From Cokeromyces recurvatus (lineage: Eukaryota > Mucoromycota > Mucoromycetes > Mucorales > Mucoraceae), in the NCBI RefSeq assembly GCF_025118155.1, contig NW_026251388.1, positions 124,001 through 188,000 of the forward strand: a DNA stretch of 64,000 nt, read 5' to 3'. The notes under the pieces were generated by a model. The model was not told the DNA's origin. It made no database searches and worked only from the letters and a program-made list of their open reading frames with translations. This document shows positions 24,241-34,918 of this stretch, one piece after another. Each line of letters begins with the position of its first letter. Position 1 is the first letter of the stretch. Position numbers and translations under genes: made by a program.

Positions 24241-24251
24241 ATCTTCTTCTT
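23797..24251. other. Spacer between F-box-like gene and TMEM135
   Basis: 455 bp with the 3' UTR of the F-box-like gene and the TMEM135 promoter. It has TA-dinucleotide repeats around 23840-23880 and a T38 run (24201-24238) 13 bp after the F-box-like stop. No gene is seen. Confidence 0.55.
24201..24238 (+). repeat. T38 homopolymer
   Basis: 38 T just after the stop of the F-box-like gene (an A run in its sense, in the 3' UTR). Confidence 0.96.
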
Positions 24252-25020
24252 TTATGCTAATGCTATAGTTGATAATGGTAAGCTTAATTCTGTGATTTGT
24301 AGGGTATAGGTTAATGGAGCAGGTGCCATTGATTTAATTGGTTGTTGAGGATATAATTCATTTTCAAATTTTAACTTTTGCTTGTTATTTTGCTGTAATT
24401 CATTCGCTGAAGAATGATGATGGCTGCTATTGATCATAGTAGTAGTAGTAGAGAGTGGTGGTAACCTCGTAAGTGCAGCATGCACTTGACACGTTTTATT
24501 TTCAATTTCAAATTCAATTGTTTTCCCTTCTTTCATTCCTTTCTCGACTGTAATCACAAAGCTATCTTCACCATTAAATGCTTGATATTTATTATTATTA
24601 TTATTATTCATTTTTTTTCTAAGCAAAGAACAATGGATTGAACGACGATGATCAAACATTGTCTTGATCTTCACAGGATCCATTTTAATTGAATAATAAG
24701 CTCTTTTTGTCTTTGAATCAAATCGAATTGGGCAAGCTGTGGCTTGACTGAGATGAATCTATACGAAGAAAAAAAAAATTCATTCATATATTTATATTTT
24801 TGCTATATATGTATATAAAAGAAAAAAAAGGTACATAAATTATTATTACCAGAATTCCCCATTCATGCTTAGATGATTCTGATTTGATAATACGCTTTTC
24901 AATTTCATATAATGCATATGACTGAAATAGTCGACAAGTTCGCTCTAGTCGAACCAAGTCAATGATTGACATATAGCCAAGCATATTTGTAAATATTTCT
25001 GCAGGAAATAAATATTCCAT
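24252..25020 (-). CDS. F-box-like protein
   Basis: Two exons, 24850-25020 and 24252-24758, give 225 residues. The N-terminus, LFPAEIFTNMLGYMSIIDLVRLERTCRLFQ, fits the F-box pattern (Leu-Pro-like start, LxxLxxxDLxRLxxxCR), which binds Skp1 in SCF ubiquitin ligases. The second exon encodes a 169-residue region with no recognised substrate domain. It includes TACPIRFDSKTKRAYYSIKM, a run of six Asn, and a beta-rich stretch FVITVEKGMKEGKTIEFEIE that may be a small sandwich domain. A substrate-adaptor role is inferred. The chosen start follows a stop-containing leader; a longer in-frame start upstream encodes only Phe/Tyr-rich leader and is less likely. Confidence 0.68.
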
Positions 25021-25723
25021 ATTGTATTCTAAAATAAAATAAAATAAAAAATAGAAGGAAAAAAACAAAAAAAAAACGGCAAAGAGCTTATTTATAAGCT
25101 ACTTGAACGTTTAAATAGATGTTATAAATATGTATATGTTATTATCGTAAAGTAGTATTAAACCACTTTAGGTAGTAGATAAAGATCAAAACTCCGGTAA
25201 AAGTCTTTTATTTAGCCTTTAACCTAATCAAGATAAAATAAGTGGGACCACATAAAGTAATATGATGCATATATCCATTATCATTAAAATTCCATTTTTC
25301 TTTGTAAACCTTAATGATTGTAGTACTTTACTTTTTATTTAGTATAATAACAAATACTCCGACAATCTACTACCACCACTACTACTACTGCATACCTTAT
25401 TATTATATAATACAGCGTTATTTTATTTATTACAACAATAACAGTCAGTTTATAATCTGGGAGATGGGAGTAGGTTCTTTGGGCTCTTTGTGGTAAAAGA
25501 AAAAAAAAGAAGAAGAAGAATATGATGATGATGAAAATGCTTTTACTATTACGATGCGCTATCCATGCAATATTTGTATGTCCAAAATTTGAATGGTTAT
25601 CCTTGATAGTATAAAGAATTTTCTTTTGAATATAAAAGTATTTTTGAGTTATTATAGTAAATGAATAAATAGACTTGATTTTCTTTTTACATGCTAGATC
25701 AGCTATAATATTATATTGATTTG

Positions 25724-25745
25724 TATGTGTGTGTGTGTGTGTGTA
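25724..25745 (+). repeat. (GT)n microsatellite
   Basis: About ten GT/TG units in the spacer after the F-box-like gene. Confidence 0.9.
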
Positions 25746-26163
25746 TGCCTTTACATGATAAGTATCAAAAAGTAACATAACTCGTGTAATCTAATTTTGG
25801 TGAATTTATATGCTCTTTTTAGTTGATCTATATATCAGTAAGGTGTTCTCTTATACGTCATATTACTATTCATTAATTATAATAATATTAAAAAAAAAAA
25901 AAAAATTAAATTTTCACCTGATATAACTATATAATATTAAATAAATAAAACTCATATATTGTTTATGTAAATGCACATGACGAATAAAAAGAAACAAAAC
26001 AAAACAAAAAGATGATATTTTACTACTTTGTTAGTTAGCTATTTCAAGACCATAGACAACTTATCTTGTATTATGAAAACTAAACTATAAATTTAAACAG
26101 TTCCCTTTTAACTTTGACAGAAGATGATTACTACTTTTTTTTTGTGTAATGTAATTAAATATG

Positions 26164-26250
26164 TACAGTCGATTTTATTTTTAAGCGCCGATTGCGCCCG
26201 GTTCAGTTTTTACGAAGTCCGGTCCATGTCTTACGAAGTCCGGTTGCAAT
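26164..26250 (+). repeat. GC-richer patch with direct repeat TTACGAAGTCCGGT
   Basis: The 14-mer TTACGAAGTCCGGT occurs at 26210-26223 and again at 26231-26244, preceded by TACAGTCGATTTT and GCGCCGATTGCGCCCGG. The TACAGTC start resembles the ends of Tc1/mariner/pogo elements. No matching inverted end was seen nearby, so it is at best a solitary relic. Confidence 0.35.
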
Positions 26251-27143
26251 TTACTCTGGGTAACCTTATTACACATTCTGTAAGAGAAAATTCTTTGATA
26301 AAGAAGACAAAGAAATGATATCAACCTGTATAATGTATGAAGAGAGAAAAGACAATTGTTAAACAAAAGAAAAAGAAATTATAATTACTGTGGTTATCAA
26401 GTCTTGTCTGCAACCGTTTTATACTCTTAAGAGTCACTATTTTATTATAGTTAACAATAGTTTCTTTCAAAAGACACTAATTAATAATAACATATATATT
26501 TATGTGAGAGTTACAACAGTGAATACAGTAGTTTACTACTGCTACCAGTGTTATAAATAGTGAATATACATAGTAACAACACTAGTAGTAATAGTATATT
26601 TTTCAAAGTATATATCCTGATACAGTACATGCTCAACAAATCTTACTCTTCACGGTGTAAGAAAAGAAAAAATTGTAGTATGAATGAAACTTAATTTATA
26701 TCACTTTCATACTCTAATTAGTATTGTTTTTGTTTTGTTTTTTCCTGTTTTGTTACCTAATAAATTTTCATACTTTGGATCAATAACTTGACTAAAATTC
26801 TTTAAACAGGTCTTTATATGGGTCAGACTACTTTTTATTCATAAAGTAGCTTTACAAGGAAAGCTTGCAAGTGTTTAAAGTTAATTAATAAAACCAAGTA
26901 ACATAAATGGTAGACAATACATGTTATATAAAGACTTTAGATATTATTATGCTTATTGGGACAATGCACATGAAAGTATTCATTACAGCCTCAGTAAGAA
27001 GATCGTATTAAACATTGAAAATGAGCATAATACTAAGGGGGGAAGGATGTATTTATCTGATGCAATCAAATACTGATATATAAAAAAAACTCTTTTTCGC
27101 ATATACAATCCTTCTTCTTAATATTCTTTTATCAAGAAAGCAA

Positions 27144-27190
27144 AAAAAATAAAATAAAATAAAATAAGATAAAATAAAATAAAATAAAAT
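27144..27190 (+). repeat. (AAAAT)n microsatellite
   Basis: Pentamer repeat with one variant unit (AAGAT), 110 bp after the bL35m gene end. Confidence 0.92.
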
Positions 27191-27300
27191 CCAACATTAT
27201 TATTTACTGCTTTCGGTTGTTTTATTGACATTCTTAACAAAATATCTACTTTTTTTTTCTTGCACTTGTCGACTTTTATTTCAATTACATATGTTGTTAT

Positions 27301-27654
27301 TTACATAGAATAAGGCAAAGCTTTTTTAAGCATTTTCTTTTGTGTTGTATTAACAAAAACAGTTTTTGAAAGTCGGTTTACTCTCTCTGCTGAAAAGCCT
27401 GAATTTAAGTGACGAATACCAGCTTGCCAACGTTTATAATTATTTGTTCCTGTAGGGAAAAACCTATATTTATTATATTTTAATTTGTAAAAAGAAAAAA
27501 AGAAAAGAAATAATATCTTTGTTTTATACCTTTTCTTTGCTCCTGAATGAGACTTCAATTTATATGCCATACCTCTTGAAGATTGACCAAAAGGTGAAAT
27601 GGTCTTTACTAAACTACTTGTAGAATTTACTTTATATTCTTTTAATTCAGTCAT
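27301..27654 (-). CDS. MRPL35: Mitochondrial ribosomal protein bL35m
   Basis: Component of the mitochondrial large ribosomal subunit. Two exons, 27530-27654 and 27301-27463, give 95 residues. The L35 signature is clear: YKLKSHSGAKKRFFPTGTNNY, then KRWQAGIRHLNSGFSAERVNRL and a basic C-terminus TTQKKMLKKALPYSM. The Arg codon in the middle of AKKRFF is split by the intron, which supports the junction. The N-terminal 30 residues, with Ser, Lys and few acids, are a plausible import presequence. The promoter is shared with, or abuts, that of the divergent ZC4H2-like gene; start codons are 287 bp apart. Confidence 0.9.
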   Translation of the reverse strand: MTELKEYKVNSTSSLVKTISPFGQSSRGMAYKLKSHSGAKKRYKTKILFLFFFSFYKLKYNKYRFFPTGTNNYKRWQAGIRHLNSGFSAERVNRLSKTVFVNTTQKKMLKKALPYSM

Positions 27655-27941
27655 TTATATTCTTTTTTGTTTTTGTTTTTTTTTTTTTAAATCTTGTTAA
27701 ATAGTATACCTAATGAACGGAACATGTGATTGAGTTATATGGAGAAAATAATAAGAACAAGTATCAACCTAGTCCATCCACAACTAACCCCCCACATCTT
27801 TTTTTTTTTTTACATCTTTTTTCAGAAAAATTGAGTAGAGTTCAACAGTCACGATGTCAAATAATGGACTTCATTCTTGTTGCATTTTTTTTTTCTTCTT
27901 TTCTAAATCGCTTGTTTTTTTATGTTTATCCTAGATTTATA

Positions 27942-28767
27942 ATGAATAATAATTCTAACAATGATAATACAACATTACTTAAAGAACAATTAAATTCGCT
28001 TCAAGAATTAAGGTAGAGATAATGGATTTATTTTTTTGTAAACAAGTTAAGATTTGAGTTTATATAATGTGTACATGCGTTTAGACAAAAAACGCAAGAA
28101 TTGATTGATTGTAAAGCAGCATTGGTATCAAAATCAGAAATTTTAGACCATAAAAAAGATCTATTAGAAGAAGCCAATTCAGAAAGGCAAAGATTGCAAA
28201 AAGAAAAAACATTATTAAGAGAAATGTTGCAAAATATTAATCAAGATTTAAACTCGGTAAAAAAAAAAAAAGAAAAAGAAAAAAAAACAGGCATTGTTTA
28301 CTTAAAAGTCTTGAGAATACTGTAGATTGTAGAAGTTGAGCGAACTTTAGCAAAAGAAAGTGAAGATCTTGAAAGATCTATAAATAAATTAAAAACCGAG
28401 CATTATGAGCCTTTACACGGTAAAAAAAAAAAAAAAATCAGACAAACCAAAAAATATTTATTAAATTAAATTAAAATAAATTAAAAACAAATAGACCAGG
28501 TGAATGAGATACGGTTAAAAAATGGGTTGACTAAACTACCTCATATCCAACAAGAATTAGAAGCAAGAATGGCAAAGTAAGTTTTTTTTTTTTTTTAAAT
28601 TTATATTCTATTTTGAAAAAAAATTAATTCTATTATTTTCGTTTTTAAATAGAATACTAGAAGAGAGAAGAGTGAAATGGCAGCAAGAAGAAAATGCAAC
28701 TTCATCTTTCTCGGCAAAGAGGAAGTTAAATTCACCAAATGCAAGTAACAGATCAAGGAGAAATTAA
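27942..28767 (+). CDS. ZC4H2-like coiled-coil protein lacking the zinc finger
   Basis: Five exons: 27942-28012, 28085-28256, 28326-28419, 28495-28576 and 28653-28767, giving 177 residues. Mostly a long helix (KDLLEEANSERQRLQKEKTL, MLQNINQDLNS, VERTLAKESEDLERSINKL). The block HYEPLHDQVNEIRLKNGLTK followed by LPHIQQELEARMAKILEERR closely parallels the YKPL...LGLQRLPDL segment of animal ZC4H2. The animal protein then continues into a C4H2 zinc finger. Here the frame instead stops after a short basic tail (AKRKLNSPNASNRSRRN), and no Cys/His cluster follows before the next gene. An open frame slightly upstream at 27726 is pyrimidine-rich leader. Homology is based on this one block; function is unknown in fungi. 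Confidence 0.7.
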
Positions 28768-28869
28768 GTAAATAAAAAAAAAAAATAACATGTATATTTT
28801 TTTTTCAATTTATTTTTTTTCTATTTATTTCAATTTTTGTTTCCGTTTTTTTTTTTTTTATTATAAACA

Positions 28870-28870
28870 G

Positions 28871-28898
<28 letters not shown>
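28870..28898 (+). repeat. (TA)n microsatellite
   Basis: About 14 AT units in the 200-bp gap between the ZC4H2-like gene and the methyltransferase. Confidence 0.9.
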
Positions 28899-28906
<8 letters not shown>

Positions 28907-28966
28907 TTATATAAAAACTAGGAAAAAATAATTTCTTTTATTCTTTTTTTCCAATTATTATGTAAA

Positions 28967-30836
28967 ATGGGAAATGCGCCTTCAAAGAAGAAAGAAAGAA
29001 AGCTATTAGTAGAAAAATTGCATCATAAGCAACCATTTTATAATGAAGATGATATAATTTGTATTCATGATTCATGGATAGCACCACCACTACCATCATC
29101 GTCGTCAGCTTCATCATCATCAATTTCATCATCGCCTAAGACTATCTTTAATAAACCTATTCATAACCTATTTTCTCGAAACTTACTAAAAAAATCATCT
29201 CAAAGGAAATCAGCTTCTTCTGTAATAAACACATCCTATATAGACACAGTTACTCATTCAACAATATCTACATTTGCAAATGAGGACGATGTTAATAATA
29301 CCTTTTATGAGAGTCCTATGGTGAAAACCGTGACTCGACTGTCTGCTCAATACGATCAAAAGAAGACAACTTCTCAATTTGAACTACTATTATCCTCTTC
29401 TTGTGCACCCTGCATCGTTTCACAACCTTTAAGGAGAATGACATATCTTCACAGTAGTAGCAGTAGTAATAGTAATAGTAATAATAATAGTAGCAGTAAC
29501 AGTAACAATTATAATAATAATAGTAGTAGTAGTAGTAGTGGTAGAAGTAATAGTAGCAGTAGTATCAGTAGTAGAAGTAATAGTAGTAGTAGTATCAGTA
29601 GTAGTAACAACAACATGACAGTTACAAAAAATTCAATGTTATATCATAGTAATAATCATTCATTAACTTCTGTCAGTACTATAACAGCAACAGACGATAA
29701 TGATGACAATGACAGTGTCGTTAGTATAAAAAAAAAGAATCAAAGAAAACCGGTGACGGGCCAAGAAATGAGACTGGAATTATTTTTGAATCCAAATGCT
29801 GAGGAACTTCGAAGGATAGAAAAGGATAGACAGCAAAGACTAGTAAGAAATGTAGTAAAATAGTATCATGACTGGTTCTCATGTGTCTTTTTATTATTAT
29901 TATTATTATTTTATTAGCATTATGTATTAAAATATATCAGCAAAGGTAAAATTCATCAAGCAAAACTAGAATCACCTTCAGTGATTGTCAATTGGTGCTG
30001 TGGTATAGGCACATGGTGTATGGAAATGGCTACCATGTTTCCAAATACAAGAATTATTGGTGTTGATTATAAGGAAGTCATTACATCTTTCAATATGCAA
30101 CATTCTTTACCCAATTTAAAATTCAAATACATTGCCGCTCATGATAAACTAACTGGCTTAGAGTCCTTTGAAGATAATTCTGTAGATTTCGTTATGATGA
30201 GAGATGTTTGGCTGATAAATATACCTATTTTAAAATGGGAATATGTTTTAAAACAAGTGTATCGGATATTAAAACCAGGCGGCTGGATAGAACTTCAAGA
30301 GCACAGTAAGTTCTTTTTTTTTTTTTTTTTTTTTAATATATACATGCATACATACATACATGCATATATATATGCTAATATACATAAAGCAACTCAGATT
30401 GGCACTATGGGTCCTTGTGGTGCAAAACTATTTCAATGGTACACTCGCTTCTTTACTGAAACCCAAATAGATAGAACGATCGCTAGAAAGTTAGGTGACT
30501 TTTTAGGATATGCGGGCTTTTCAAACATAGATCAGCAAACAACGATTAGCCCGGTAGGCGAGTGGTGTACGACACTAGGTATGTGTATTTTTATACAAAT
30601 ATATACATGTCTAATATTCCATATTTATAGAGTTAAAAGAATCAGGATTTCTGTTTAAAGACATTTTGGAGAGACATTTACGAGTTTTATCAAGATGGGT
30701 TGCTCAAGTATGTGATGTTGACGAAGGGTTAATAAATCAATTATTAACAAAAGTCGTAGAAGATGAAGCAGATGAACATAATACATCTGTTGATTGGATA
30801 TTTTACACAGCAAGGAAACCAGCGAAAAATAGATAG
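28967..30836 (+). CDS. SAM-dependent methyltransferase with N-myristoylation signature
   Basis: Four exons, 28967-29842, 29918-30305, 30390-30578 and 30631-30836, give 552 residues. The start MGNAPSKKKERK has Gly2, Ser6 and a following basic cluster, the standard pattern for N-myristoylation and membrane attachment. Residues 15-260 are disordered and dominated by Ser and Asn runs from AGT repeats. From about 255 comes a class I methyltransferase of the fungal LaeA/UMTA-like type: a lead-in helix, motif I VNWCCGIGTW (317-326), IIGVDYKE (acidic end of strand 2), VDFVMMRDVW and the post-motif block YRILKPGGWIELQEH, then a C-terminal helical cap. Motif I has Cys where the first Gly of GxGxG usually lies. 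The substrate is unknown. It converges on SHQ1 (141 bp apart). A T18 run sits in intron 2. Confidence 0.85.
29450..29620 (+). repeat. AGT/AAT trinucleotide repeat inside coding exon
   Basis: Imperfect AGT, AGC and AAT triplets coding for mixed Ser/Asn runs in the linker of the methyltransferase. Reading frame is kept, as expected of coding microsatellites. Confidence 0.9.
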
Positions 30837-30977
30837 AAGAATTTCATCCTCCACTGCAATAGACTTTTTTTTTAACATGTTATTAATTTTCAGTTTCATA
30901 AAAAAAAAACAAAAAAAAAACAAAATAATAATAATAATAATAATAATAAATTAAAAATAAATTACATATAATCTAAT

Positions 30978-31113
30978 TTAGAGTATTAACTCTGCTCTTT
31001 GCATATCCTGTTCATTACTATCTTCTTCCATTGTTTTCATATGTTCAGCTATCTATTTTTTTTTTAAAAAAAAAAGAAAAAATTAGCTTTTGTATGTTTG
31101 TTTACATTAGGTT

Positions 31114-31150
<37 letters not shown>

Positions 31151-32906
31151 TTACCTGTTCCAACTCGTTTAAATCCCAGCCTAAATCACTTTTATTCACT
31201 TTAAAATGATGAAGTTCATGTGCTAAAGTTCTCAACACGTTTTCGCTAAAAAAAAAAAAAAAAATGTTTGATATATGCTTCATGTAAATAGAATTGATTT
31301 ACATTACTTTGAATGCTGAATCCATACACTATAGTCATCCAAGAATAGTTTACTGTATATATAGTACACATCATGATGATCAAATAAGTATTTTAATTCT
31401 AATAGAGCTTTTAAAATTGCTCTTTTGCCAAGTTTGAATAGAATATACACGTCTTGAAGTACTTTTTCACATAATTCAAAATTCCGATATAATGGATAAA
31501 CTAATACTCTACGATAGCATGATATTATAACATCTTTTAATACATTAAATTGCTAAATTTATTGTTAGTAAAGAAAAAAAAAAAGAAAAACTCCCCTTCC
31601 CCCTTCTCTTCATTTTTTTATAGTCATATTTACCTCTAAGGATGATAAAGTAGGACTTATTTTACCTATACACCACACAGATTCTACGTTATTTTCTCCT
31701 TCAGTAATACGATGATTGTAACTGTATGCAAACATTAAGTCTACCAAACCGAGATAAGCGCTCTTCTCAAAAGATAAAAGATATTCTTTTCTTGGTAAGT
31801 CACGCATCATAGCTTCTTCATTAGTAGTAAACTTTAAAAGACTTTCTTTTTTGTCTTCAATTGATAAATGACTCAAGTCAATGTCTCTCGTTACATCTTT
31901 TGCTTCAATTTCTTCAATCAAAGGCTCTATTAAATAATAATGAATGAGATGTTGCCGTACTTTTCTTTTCTTTTTTTTTCTCTTAATTAATTAATTTACT
32001 TGTATCTGCTGCTTTAGCAATTTTTTGAAGTCGCTTTAATTCTTTTGCATAAATAGTTTTATATTTTATCAGTTCTTTAATTTCATCGTTATGAATGTAA
32101 TCCATACAGTAGTGATCTTCATCAAAATGGTCATTTTCTGAGTTAATTCGCTCTTCTCGTACACTATCTGATGTTGACCTCTCTGGGTCTTGAATCTCAT
32201 TAATTTCATTTAAAGTTTCGTGAACATGCGTAAAATAACCATGATATTGCTGATCGAACCCATAACGAGCTGTGATTGATAATGCTTCAGATTTAGGTAC
32301 CTGTTGAGGTATCTCCCAATTAAAATCAATAGCCTCTTGAATTTCGTTTTCTTCTAATGCTGCTTCCCTTCCATCGTCTGCTGTTGAACTACTACCAATT
32401 ACCTCAATCATTGGCTTCTTCGGTTGATCTTTAGTCTCTGCTTCACCTGTTCTTGCCAAGAGCTTTGTAAGCAAGTCAAGATCGGCGAATTCTTCTCCTT
32501 TTGTCTCTTTAGAAACACGAATGGTAAATTCACCAGCAGAGGGATCGTAGACTGCCTTTGAGTTGTCGTCCTCGATAATATTTCCTGGAAAATGAAGTCT
32601 ATCATATACAAAAATATGAATTTTTTTTTTCATCTATAATGTAATATCTTATCTCATGGAAGAAGAGGTGTTGTTTATTTATTTTACCTTAAAAAATAGG
32701 GACGTAAATAAAATCTAAATTCACTGCCTTCTACATATAGATCTACATCTTGTACCTACAGAATTCAAGTTTTAATGATTTATAATCAACTAGAACGAGA
32801 GAAAAAAAAAAGTATTATCTTATTCACCTACTCTAACATAAGGAGTATGGATGACAATAGTGACTGAATCATCATCTTGATCTACTTTAAATGTTGGTGT
32901 AATCAT
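30978..32906 (-). CDS. SHQ1: SHQ1, H/ACA ribonucleoprotein assembly factor
   Basis: Chaperone that holds the pseudouridine synthase Cbf5/dyskerin before its assembly into H/ACA snoRNPs. Seven exons: 32832-32906, 32688-32755, 32000-32598, 31634-31926, 31308-31552, 31155-31245 and 30978-31052, giving 481 residues, near yeast length. The N-terminus is a CS/p23-like domain: MITPTFKVDQDDDSVTIVIH, VEGSEFRFYLRPYFL and LHFPGNI. An acidic linker follows. The Shq1-specific domain includes REYLLSF-like PRKEYLLSFEKSAYLGLVDL, MFAYSYNHRITEGE and SVWCIGKISPTLS, then CYRRVLVYPLYRNFELCEKV. The final exons are helical. One intron carries a T34 run. Divergent from MTG2, with start codons 302 bp apart. The CS and SHQ1 domains together make the call firm. 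Confidence 0.94.
31116..31149 (+). repeat. T34 homopolymer (intronic)
   Basis: 34 T in the last intron of SHQ1, directly behind the donor in gene sense (donor GTAAC followed by the A run). Confidence 0.95.
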
Positions 32907-33207
32907 GATGAATCTTGTTTTGTTTTTTGTTTTTTTAAAAAAAAAAAAAAATAAAAAAAAAATAAAAATAAAAATAAAAACAATATTAATAATAATAATA
33001 AAAAATAAAAATAAAATAAAAAATTAAAGCCACTTAATTATTCTTAAACAGCTCATATTATTTAAGCTTTTTTATGCTACTACGAGATGGCAGGAGGATG
33101 GAAGAGGACTGCTTGTTGGATATTAATTTTAGGCGGGGGAGGAGCAGCTCCGATACTTTTGACATATCTCTCTTTCTCTGTTACTAAAGGATACCCTAGT
33201 TTTCAAC
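32907..33207. promoter_or_regulatory. Divergent promoter of SHQ1 and MTG2
   Basis: 301 bp between two start codons on opposite strands, so it must hold both promoters. A/T-rich AAAAT and AATAAT runs on the SHQ1 side; a short GC-richer patch (GGCGGGGGAGGAGCAGC) near 33133. No specific factor site is recognised. Confidence 0.5.
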
Positions 33208-34685
33208 ATGTTAAAAGCCATAATAAAACCACACTCTTATTTACGGTCAACACAAAGTGGCTATAACAACACAAGACTTTGTCTTCCTGCAATCATCCAG
33301 TTCCACACAAGTGCAATGATCCCACAAGAAGAAATGAACATACAAAGGAAATCAGTCCAGTATAAATTGCGGGGGAAGGTAATCCATCAAGATCACATTC
33401 AATTACAAAAGTTGATTTTTTTTTCTTTTCTTTTTTTTAACGAAACAAATGTAAATAGGGACGTCAATTTATTGATTTTGTTCGTGTAAAAGTAAAAGGA
33501 GGTGATGGTGGGGATGGCTGTGTCTCATTTCAGCGAGAGAAATTTCTTCCAAAGGGACCTCCTAATGGTGGTAACGGTGGCCGTGGAGGTAATGTTATTG
33601 TTCGTGCTAGTGCAGATGTTGGCACCTTGAAACGTCTAGGACGAGTTTGTTCAGCGAAAAGAGGAGAAAATGGAATGGGAGGTGGAAGACATGGGACGAT
33701 TGGCGATCATTTGATTATTGAAGTACCTATAGGTACAGTGGTCAGAGAAGTAATTCCAGAAGAAGAAGAAGAAAAAAGAAAAAAAAGCGTAGAAGAATTA
33801 GAAGAGGAACGTGAGGCACGATGGGTGCTTTATCCTCGTTCTGAAGTTGATTCAGTGCCTGAAGGAAAAGTAAATTTTTTTAAACAAGCTGAAAGATTGA
33901 TGGATGAGGAAGATCGATATTATCGATGGCGACTCTCTCAAGAAAGGAGAGAACAGATTAAGATCGATTTGACTCAAGATAAGCAGGAGGTCATGATATG
34001 TAGAGGTGGCGCAGGCGGTTATGGAAATCCTCATTTTTTAACAACAGAAAACCGATCTCCTAAATGGGCCACACGCGGGCGTAAAGGTGAAATAAAAGAA
34101 ATCGAATTAGAACTTAAAACGATTGCTGATATAGGCCTAGTTGGTTTACCTAACGCTGGTAAATCAACCTTGCTGGGAGCAATTTCAAATGCTCATCCAA
34201 AACAAGGAAATTATGCATTCACTACTTTACATCCCTATGTTGGCACAGTGGATTATGCTGATCAATATCAGTTAACTGTGGCTGATATTCCTGGTTTGAT
34301 TCAGGGTGCCCATCGTAATATCGGTTTAGGGCATGCATTTTTACGTCATGTTGAGCGTTCTAAAATTTTGGTTTATGTAATTGACGTGAGTGGTCCAAAT
34401 CCATTCGAAGATTTAAAGACCTTACAATATGAATTGGAGGCTTATCGACCTGGACTTACTAAACGACAATCACTTATTGTAGCTAATAAGGCAGATAAAG
34501 TGGGTACAGCTAAAGAAAATCTTCGTTTATTACAAAACCAAGTCAATGAGTCTATCCCGATTATTCCTATATCTGCAAGATATGAAAAAAATATAGTCAA
34601 ACTTACTTCTATTTTACGTAAACAAGTAGAAGCTATTCGTTTAAATGAAAATCAAAAATCAAAAGACGATGAAGAAGATGTGTAA
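33208..34685 (+). CDS. MTG2: Mitochondrial Obg-type GTPase
   Basis: GTPase needed for assembly of the mitochondrial large ribosomal subunit. Two exons, 33208-33378 and 33459-34685, give 465 residues. Exon 1 is a basic, acid-poor presequence (MLKAIIKPHSYLRSTQSGYN). Exon 2 opens with the Obg fold: KVKGGDGGDGCVSFQREKF and the glycine strand GPPNGGNGGRGGNVIV, later GGAGGYGNPHF. The G domain has G1 GLPNAGKST (about 286-294), G2/G3 with DIPGLIQGAH, G4 NKAD and G5 ISAR. Unusual: the Obg fold carries a charged insert of roughly 65 residues (about 157-222) after IGTVVREV, starting with a Glu run, where bacterial Obg has a short turn. It converges on the small complex-I-like gene. Confidence 0.95.
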
Positions 34686-34918
34686 AGACATCAAGCTTAT
34701 TTATCCCCTTGCTATAATATTTAATTATTCTGTAGTATGCTTGTTTATTTTTTTGGGAGGTTTTCCTTTTTATGGTTTACTTGTATATATTTACATATAT
34801 TATAGTGTATCTATTACTTTTTTTTTTAAGCAGTAAACATTAATATAGATATATATGTATGTGAAGAAAACTTCTTCAAATATAAACATGTGTTTTGATA
34901 TCCTGTTTTATTGTTAAT

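Larger units (their letters stand above)
25021..27300. other. 2.3-kb spacer with possible transposon-end relic
   Basis: No supportable gene. It contains a GT dinucleotide repeat (25724-25745), an AAAAT repeat (27144-27190), and a conspicuously GC-richer patch at 26164-26250 with a repeated 14-mer, possibly a transposon end. The short frames at 25314-25496, 25335-25778 and 26124-26366 look like noise or translation of that relic. Confidence 0.6.
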
